Origin: Isoetes taiwanensis | Taxonomy: Eukaryota > Streptophyta > Lycopodiopsida > Isoetales > Isoetaceae | NCBI GenBank assembly: GCA_021234155.1 | Contig: JAJEKV010000063.1 | Location: 248,001 to 312,000 of the forward strand | Length of the DNA: 64,000 nucleotides | Direction: 5' to 3' | Shown: one piece after another, positions 58,056 through 64,000 of the stretch | Layout: every line of letters begins with the position of its first letter | How positions within the stretch are numbered: the stretch's first letter is position 1 | Made by a program: the position numbers and the translations under genes | The notes under the pieces: generated by a model | Told to the model about the DNA's origin: nothing | Seen by the model: only the letters and a program-made list of their open reading frames with translations | Databases searched by the model: none

Positions 58056-58917
58056 TGAATACAAGAAGCATGCAACAAGTAAATTAGTTCATGCTTATTC
58101 CATTTTCATTTCAAAAGCTTCTTTTACATGAGTCCTTCGTGATGCCACTAACAATGTGAGTTTCTAGTTTATATGCAATGTGTCTTGTATGCCAATCTGT
58201 AGCTTAGCACTTTTTTGGAGGCTATACAAATAGAATCATATCAATGTTCCATGTAAGATTAAAATTAGCATTCAATGAAAGTCAATTCTTACTAGTTCCC
58301 ATTTAAATGTGTCCTTTGCAAATCCAGTAACAATGTGAGCAATAATTTATAGTGCAATGTGCCATGCACATAGACCTATAGCTTAAAGTTGATTTCGAGC
58401 TATAGCGCAAGAATAATTTTACATCACTATTTGGGGGCTGGGGGAGGGTGTGGCGCACAAAGTTAGTTGGCTAATAGTGTACATGTCCTACATTATAGTG
58501 CAATGAGTTGTTTGTGTTGACTTATAGCTTAAAAGTTTTGTGGAGGCTTTAAAAGAAAAAATAGTTGGATGAATGTAGTGCCTTAGAAGTTAGTATTTTC
58601 ACATACTTGTGTGTTTAATAGTGAGATCGAGATAATATAATTCAAGTCCTTGCAGAATGGGAGAAATTTCAAGGATTCTCTAAAAAATATCTATGGCCTC
58701 ATGCATTGATCTTCAATGCAATCATGTGAAAGAGGTAAAACACATGAAAGGAGTTGCTTATGGTGTCAATAATATTTTTCCCAAGGCTCATCTTTATCTG
58801 TTGTTGCTATTGCTAGAAGGGATGACCTACATGTTACTTTATCGTGATGTTTCAAAGCCTGGAGTGGATATATGCGCAAATTGGGTTGTAACAAAAAACA
58901 CACACACAAAAAATCAC
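58056..58917. other. non-Helitron filler in Helitron B
   Basis: The first 90 bp (58056-58146) is the reverse complement of the 3' end and flank of the PPR fragment at 62617-62705. The rest contains a degenerate repeat of about 180 bp (AACAATGTGAG...TGCAATGTG...TATAGCTTA) at about 58145, 58325 and 58490. No gene is seen. Confidence 0.55.
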
Positions 58918-58989
58918 ACATGGTTTGGGGCCCTTTCACACCTAAAGACCACACAATTCTTCAAGTTTGAGGAAGGATACGAGATCATC

Positions 58990-61077
58990 TCCAGAGAGAT
59001 GCAAAGATAATATGATGCCATTGCATGTAACTAGAACAACCATGTTGGTGAGAACCAATGCCTAATGAAGGGGCGTTCAAGCATCTAGTGAAATATCCTC
59101 GAAGCACATGCCAAAGTGATAAATAAAAATACATCATTCTCAAGGTACCATTTAGAGGCTCCATCACTGCATTGGCAGGGAGGATGCGTACGCCATAAAT
59201 GCTCGAACCAATGGAGAAGTGAACAGCTAGGAGCTCTCAAAATGCATGGAATTTATACCCCTTCGAATTGAGACCCCAAAAAAAAAAACATTTCACTTAT
59301 AAATAACGCCAGCAGAATCTACAATAGCTTGTATCATTTGTTTTGAAGGTAATGTCCTTGCAACAACATGAACCAACAAAATTTGTTTCAAATTCATCAA
59401 AAGATATATTGCTGACGCTGAAGCTTGCTTTCATGGAAAATGTCTATCATGGTGAAGGTGATGTTCAAGCTTTTATAACTTTCTATGAAGAGTTTAAAGT
59501 AAGGTTGGATGATGCACTTTGATGATAATCAACTTCCTCCCCATATTACCAATGGGGAATGTGTCTCTTTACCCTCTATATATCATTTTGTGCACAATCA
59601 AATAAGTAGAGGGATGCTCGTTGGAGGAAGATTGCATGGTGTCGCTCCTAAGCAATATCTAGACATCATATATAACATAGTGACATGTATAACATATTCA
59701 TATACCATATATAACACACGTCTCATATGTCATAATTCAGACCTAACGCCTCAAGGTGGCACAAGGACTTTGATTATACATGTTGTATGGGTGCTTTTGC
59801 TTGGTGGACTATTTCGTCCTCTAGGTTTTGAGTCCCATGTCACAGTCCTCTTGTATGTATCTTGATTTTTCTTAATATAGATTCTCGAGAAACAAAAAAT
59901 AAGTCAGGCGTAATAACACACTTGTCTCAACTACAAAATAGTGACACCTGTTTATTGTACGTATGTCATATATGACACAGGTCTTATATGTCATAAGTTA
60001 GACTTGGCATCATATATAATATAGTGACATATATGACATATTCATATGTCATATATAACGAACATCTCATATGTCATAACTCAAACCTAACAACACTACT
60101 GCTAATATATTTAAACTATACAAGAACTTGTCGCGACGGTGTTTGCCGCCGGTGTTTTGTACTTCTCAGTCTTTGTTGGTTATCGTATATTTAAAGTGCA
60201 ATTGATATCGGTACGATAGTGCTTTCATGTATATGTAAAAAGTGAGGGTTATGTTACCAGGAACGTAGTTCGTGTGCTGCAGTAATATCTGGATTGATCT
60301 CTATTGTGCTAATGTTTGTTGTGGGTTGATGCAGAAACTATGGTGACGGGGGAGAACTAAAAGGATCTATCCTTCTTATCAGATTATATATTTAGTTGCC
60401 GCTTTCTGCTCTTGAGGGATATTTATAGCCAATACTTTAGAAATTTTCTACGTCCTATGAGGGAAACCAAGTATGTATCCCCGTTTTCCATTGATTTCTA
60501 ATAAAGGAAGGGATCTTTATAGCTGATGTGTTAGAAATTTTTTATGCTCTATGTATCCCTATTTTCGATTGATTTTTAATAAACGACAATTTCAATTTGT
60601 AAACGGCCAAGCTCAACGGTATATCTCCAATGAACAGTGGCTTTAATTCAATGATGAGCATTGAATTTTTTCCATGAGGCATACAGAGAGGCAAAGTAGA
60701 AGTCGTTGCCTTGGTCGTCCTGGATTTAGGATTATACTTATCAGTACACATTCCAACCATGACCATAGGAAGCTCTATCACCGCAAATCTCATTGCGAAA
60801 CTACATTTTTGAAGATTGGAGCTAAGGATGAATACCATATAGATGAACAGAGAATTATAAATTCATAGACTTTGTAGAGGCTTTGTAATGAATTTTTTCC
60901 AATTTGTTTCCCTGCTGCTGTATACATGATGCCAATAATTGTGCAGTAAATTTGTCAAAAGTTTTTACAATTATGAAACTACTTGTGAAGCAATTCGGGG
61001 CAGATGTCGATAAGAACAAAGGACAGAATATTGAGAAACCGAAAATGGTTATTTATATATGAAAGGAATGGTTACAT
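58990..61077. other. insert in Helitron B, no gene recognised
   Basis: It contains the 59660-60100 repeats and short unsupported frames (59509-59865 plus, 60838-60542 minus). A run of 10 A at 59279-59288 could be a retroposon tail. Confidence 0.4.
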
Positions 61078-61224
61078 ATGGAGCCTGGATTTTGGATTTT
61101 GGATGATTTAGACGGAAACCACAAACGATTATATAGACCTTTATCTATGAAATACCAGTAAACATCAGGAAAACATCGATACAGTATGAGCAGCTAAATT
61201 CGATGAGCCAGTTTAGAGATCTTC

Positions 61225-61970
61225 TTATATTTTACCAGTAGCTTTTGCACTTTCTATTGTGCTATCAATGTCGAGAATCTGTAAGAGTCGTTGAAGCTTG
61301 CATAGGTCGATGGATAGCTTACTCAAATAATACCAAACATCTAAGAGTTCTTTTGTGTTCTCCGATGCGTGGTTTCTAAGCTCTCGTATTGGCGTTGTTG
61401 CTGGAACTGGTGGAGTGACAATGATATGGATGGCATCTTCTTCAGGAGTTCCCCTGTTTCTCTTGGCCATTTAGCCACGGCAGGTGCAGTATGATCTTAT
61501 TGCGGAGCCATCTCTGTTTCTGTGAAGATTTGTTGGTGTAACCCGCAACACGATTTTGGCTCAGAAAGCATGTGGACGATTCCGGGGGCAAGCAGAATAT
61601 TTAGATTAAAAAATAAAATGAAACAGTGTATTAGGAATGCTACCTGCAGCGAATGACATTCTGTTGAGTATCGTGCTTGTACGCTGGCCGTTGTTGATTT
61701 AGATGGAGTCATTTTATGGAGAGACCATGTTATAGATAGACTAGTTTTGGTTAACTGTTTGTTATCTGTCTGCTCATTATTACATTTTTGGCAATGGATA
61801 CACGTATACACGAGAATTGTGTGTTTGTTTGGACGCATGGACACATGTGAGTGTTTACAACACGTATCGGTCATAGTTTGTTGGTTGTTATTCATGTGGA
61901 AACATTTGTAGTTGTTTAGAACATGTGTCATCCATGAACTATTTGTCGTCATGGCATACTTAATGAACAT
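61225..61970 (-). pseudogene. Helitron B copy of the small conserved frame
   Basis: Minus-strand 61470-61225 encodes RNRGTPEEDAIHIIVTPPVP and TKELLDVWYYLSKLSIDLCK, a close copy of 52315-52662. The upstream part (61970-61497, ending IFTETEMAPQ) is in another frame, so a small indel near 61490 breaks the B copy. Confidence 0.5.
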
Positions 61971-62216
61971 GTGGTAGTAAAGTGAGCTTGGAACTCGTGT
62001 TAGATTTGATTGGAAAGTGGCTTTGGCATTAAGTAAAGTAGAGAAACTGGTTGGTAAGTATTGTGATGCAAAGGGGAAGGTTGCACGGAAAGGTGATAGT
62101 ATACATAGTGAAAATAAAGGCGGGAGGGAAAGAGGAGTGCACGAGCAAAAAAATGCAAAAAAACGAGTGAAAATGGCCTTGGGAGGGAAGCATTAGAATG
62201 TTTTGACTACATACAG

Positions 62217-62651
62217 ATGGCAGGTAACTCACCAAATGCCATCACATTTGTCTGTGTCCTGAAAGCTTGTTCCTGCATAGGAGCTATAGATAAGGGCCGT
62301 GAGATGCACATTGAAATTAAGAAGTTGGCGATAGAAAGTGATCTGTTTGTTGCTAACACATTGATTGACATGTATGCTAAATCTGGCTCATTTGTAGAGG
62401 CACTAGAGGTGTTTGAGAGTCTGCCGGTTCGTGATGTTGTGTCATGGAATGCTCTCATTGCAGGATATGTAGAACAGGGATTTTGTTCGAGGGCACTGGA
62501 GTACTTTGATCGCATGAAATTGTGTGTCGTGTCTCCAAATGCTGTAACATTTGTTTGTAGCTTGAAAGCTTGTGGTACCTTAAATGCCATTGACAAAGCC
62601 CGGGAAATACATGCGAGCATCACGAAGGACTCATGTAAAAGAAGCTTTTGA
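62217..62651 (+). pseudogene. pentatricopeptide-repeat (PLS-class) fragment
   Basis: PPR proteins bind organelle transcripts; PLS-class members direct C-to-U or U-to-C editing. This 144-codon frame holds about four motifs: NAITFVCVLKACSCIGAIDK, HIEIKKLAIESDLFVANTLI followed by DMYAKSGSF, then DVVSWNALIAGYVEQGFCSR and NAVTFVCSLKACGTLNAIDK. Normal family members have 10-20 motifs plus E and DYW domains, all absent. It stops after HASITKDSC and is probably a captured or dispersed fragment. An inverted copy of its 3' edge lies at 58056-58146. Confidence 0.75.
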
Positions 62652-62705
62652 AATGAAAATGGAATAAGCATGAACTAATTTACTTGTTGCATGCTTCTTG
62701 TATTC

Positions 62706-63755
62706 TCGCATAAGAGAGAATACAGGAATGTTTGGAAAGAAATGGAACAAACATAAGTAATCGTTGAAGCCCAAAAATGTGCTAGATTTTGTGTAAGTGG
62801 AATCAACTATCTAATATGCTCTATCAAAGTTCAAACTGTGTTATTAAAGAATACAATGACCAATGAATGTATTGTTAAGAATGGACTCATTCTTGAGATT
62901 GAAACTAATCAATTCCTTGCTTTCTATAGTAGCCCTTTTAGAAAAGACCCGTAAAAAATATCCATTGAAGAAAGGGCATCTTGAGAAATATGAAATTACT
63001 GGAGGAAAGAAAAAGCACAAATTTTTACAAGGCTAATACATTGATCAAGGGCTTCTCATGATTTTAAAAGAACTCGTGGGCATTTGGTAAACTATAACAT
63101 TAAGGGCATGGGAGTTTTTTCCAAAGAAGAAGGGAGATGAGATGATACCAAAAGAATAATGTGAGCATCTACATTTGAAGACTTTGTTTTGTCTTGTAGC
63201 ACATTTTAGAGTCGACTTCGACTCTTCAGAACATTCCCTAAGATTCCAACCTCGTACGCTAATAGAAATCGCTGATTGCCCAATGATTGGCCAATGCTAT
63301 TTTAAAAAGACCCAATGGTTCGGATTGAAAGAATAAGGATACACAAACCGATAGAAACACTATTATTTTACTATTTAAAACTAAACAATGGACAAACAAT
63401 ATAAGTACAAACAAACCGGATATATTAACAATTGAAGCATTCGCATATCACCTCCACATTGAGACATGCGGGGGATTTAGGAGGTATAATGAGGATAGGC
63501 TCTATCGGTGTTGCCAACTAGAAGTCATTGATGATGAAAATATCATGCCCTTTAGAATTGTTTGGCGTCCAATCATATCGGGGCACGCTATGTGAGTTGG
63601 TTCCACCTAACTAGCTGCTACATCTGCTGCTCAATGGGGTTACTGGGATCATATCTTCAAGAGATCGTGGATATGTGCACTTAGATGTGTCCTTCGGTAT
63701 GGCATTGAAATGTATCCTCATACATCATTGTACAATTTGTCAGCATGCTTATTAT
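62706..63755. other. no gene recognised
   Basis: AT-rich with no supported exon, RNA gene or repeat. Confidence 0.45.
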
Positions 63756-64000
63756 TGTAACGTTCCTAACCGACATGCCCTTAGCCAACTGGGCAAAACC
63801 GTTTAGACGTTTATGAGTAGTAGCTGGTGTCTCGAGAATGCGAGACAAAGGTCTACTTCAGCGGTCTTCATGGGTCCGTTACAACAATCTCTCCCACTAG
63901 AACTATGCTCATCCTCGAGCATCACAAACCATCCCATGGTGTCCAAGACCAAGTCATGATCTACTGTCCAACGGTATTCTAGATCATACTTGCCCCCATG
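63756..64000 (-). mobile_element. second TRIM-family copy, cut by the window edge
   Basis: The LTR 63756-63883 (TGTAACG...CGTTACA, 128 bp) matches the 158-bp LTR at 35348-35505 with about 30 bp missing and several changes. The following interior starts with the same CTCTCCCACTAGAACTATGC block (purine tract on the minus strand) and then diverges. The second LTR, if present, lies beyond the window. Orientation is the same as the 35-kb copy. Confidence 0.8.

Larger units (their letters stand above)
57465..61927 (-). mobile_element. Helitron B (deleted copy, inverted to A)
   Basis: On the minus strand it matches Helitron A in three blocks: 61927-61078 with 51951-52807, 58986-58918 with 52828-52894, and about 58055-57465 with 56465-57060. 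The Rep/helicase body is replaced by about 860 bp of unrelated sequence (58060-58917), and 2.1 kb is inserted at 58990-61075. It is therefore non-autonomous. Both copies keep the small 5' frame. Confidence 0.65.

Overview
The window is nuclear DNA of a land plant, AT-rich and dominated by transposable elements. Two observations narrow it. First, there is an intron-containing gene for PACRG, a protein of ciliary and flagellar axonemes (2183-3699). Flowering plants lack motile cilia, so this points to a lineage with swimming sperm. Second, the pentatricopeptide-repeat fragment at 62217-62651 has the 'AITFVCVLKACSCIGAIDKGREMH' style that I associate with fern organelle RNA-editing factors. A fern is the best guess. 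This is an inference from family knowledge, not from a database match.

Only two ordinary host genes can be read with confidence. PACRG lies on the plus strand with about six exons. RCL1, the RNA 3'-phosphate-cyclase-like factor of 18S rRNA maturation, lies on the minus strand (46475-48178, six exons) with a telo-box just upstream of its start. Both read through every predicted splice junction in frame.

Layout. 0-12 kb: PACRG, hairpins and small foldback elements, including a MITE-like element with perfect 78-bp inverted repeats (5354-5737), and a LINE tail with an (AATAG)15 tract. 12.2-20.1 kb: a nearly full-length but mutated L1-type LINE with ORF1, ORF2 and a further open frame, split by a 614-bp TA-flanked inverted-repeat element. 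20-31 kb: a tandem tRNA-like SINE, a 2.3-2.5 kb direct duplication carrying a Mutator-like transposase (minus) and LRR-receptor-kinase fragments (plus), then a broken methyltransferase-like gene with a palindrome array in an intron. 31-40 kb: a Gypsy protease fragment, an array of tRNA-Arg-like units, a 15-bp minisatellite, an intact miniature LTR element (TRIM) with 5-bp target duplication, a Ulp1-protease-like gene remnant and a 30-bp minisatellite. 40-48 kb: an LRR remnant, an unidentified minus-strand candidate and RCL1. 49-64 kb: Copia and Gypsy gag remnants, a truncated LINE, a Helitron with decayed Rep/helicase reading frames facing a second, deleted Helitron in inverted orientation, a PPR fragment and a second TRIM copy cut by the window edge.

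Apart from PACRG and RCL1 the genes do not form a pathway. The window is mainly a record of nested insertion, tandem duplication and decay. Most disabling changes in the large LINE are TGG-to-TAG/TGA type stops plus single-base frameshifts.
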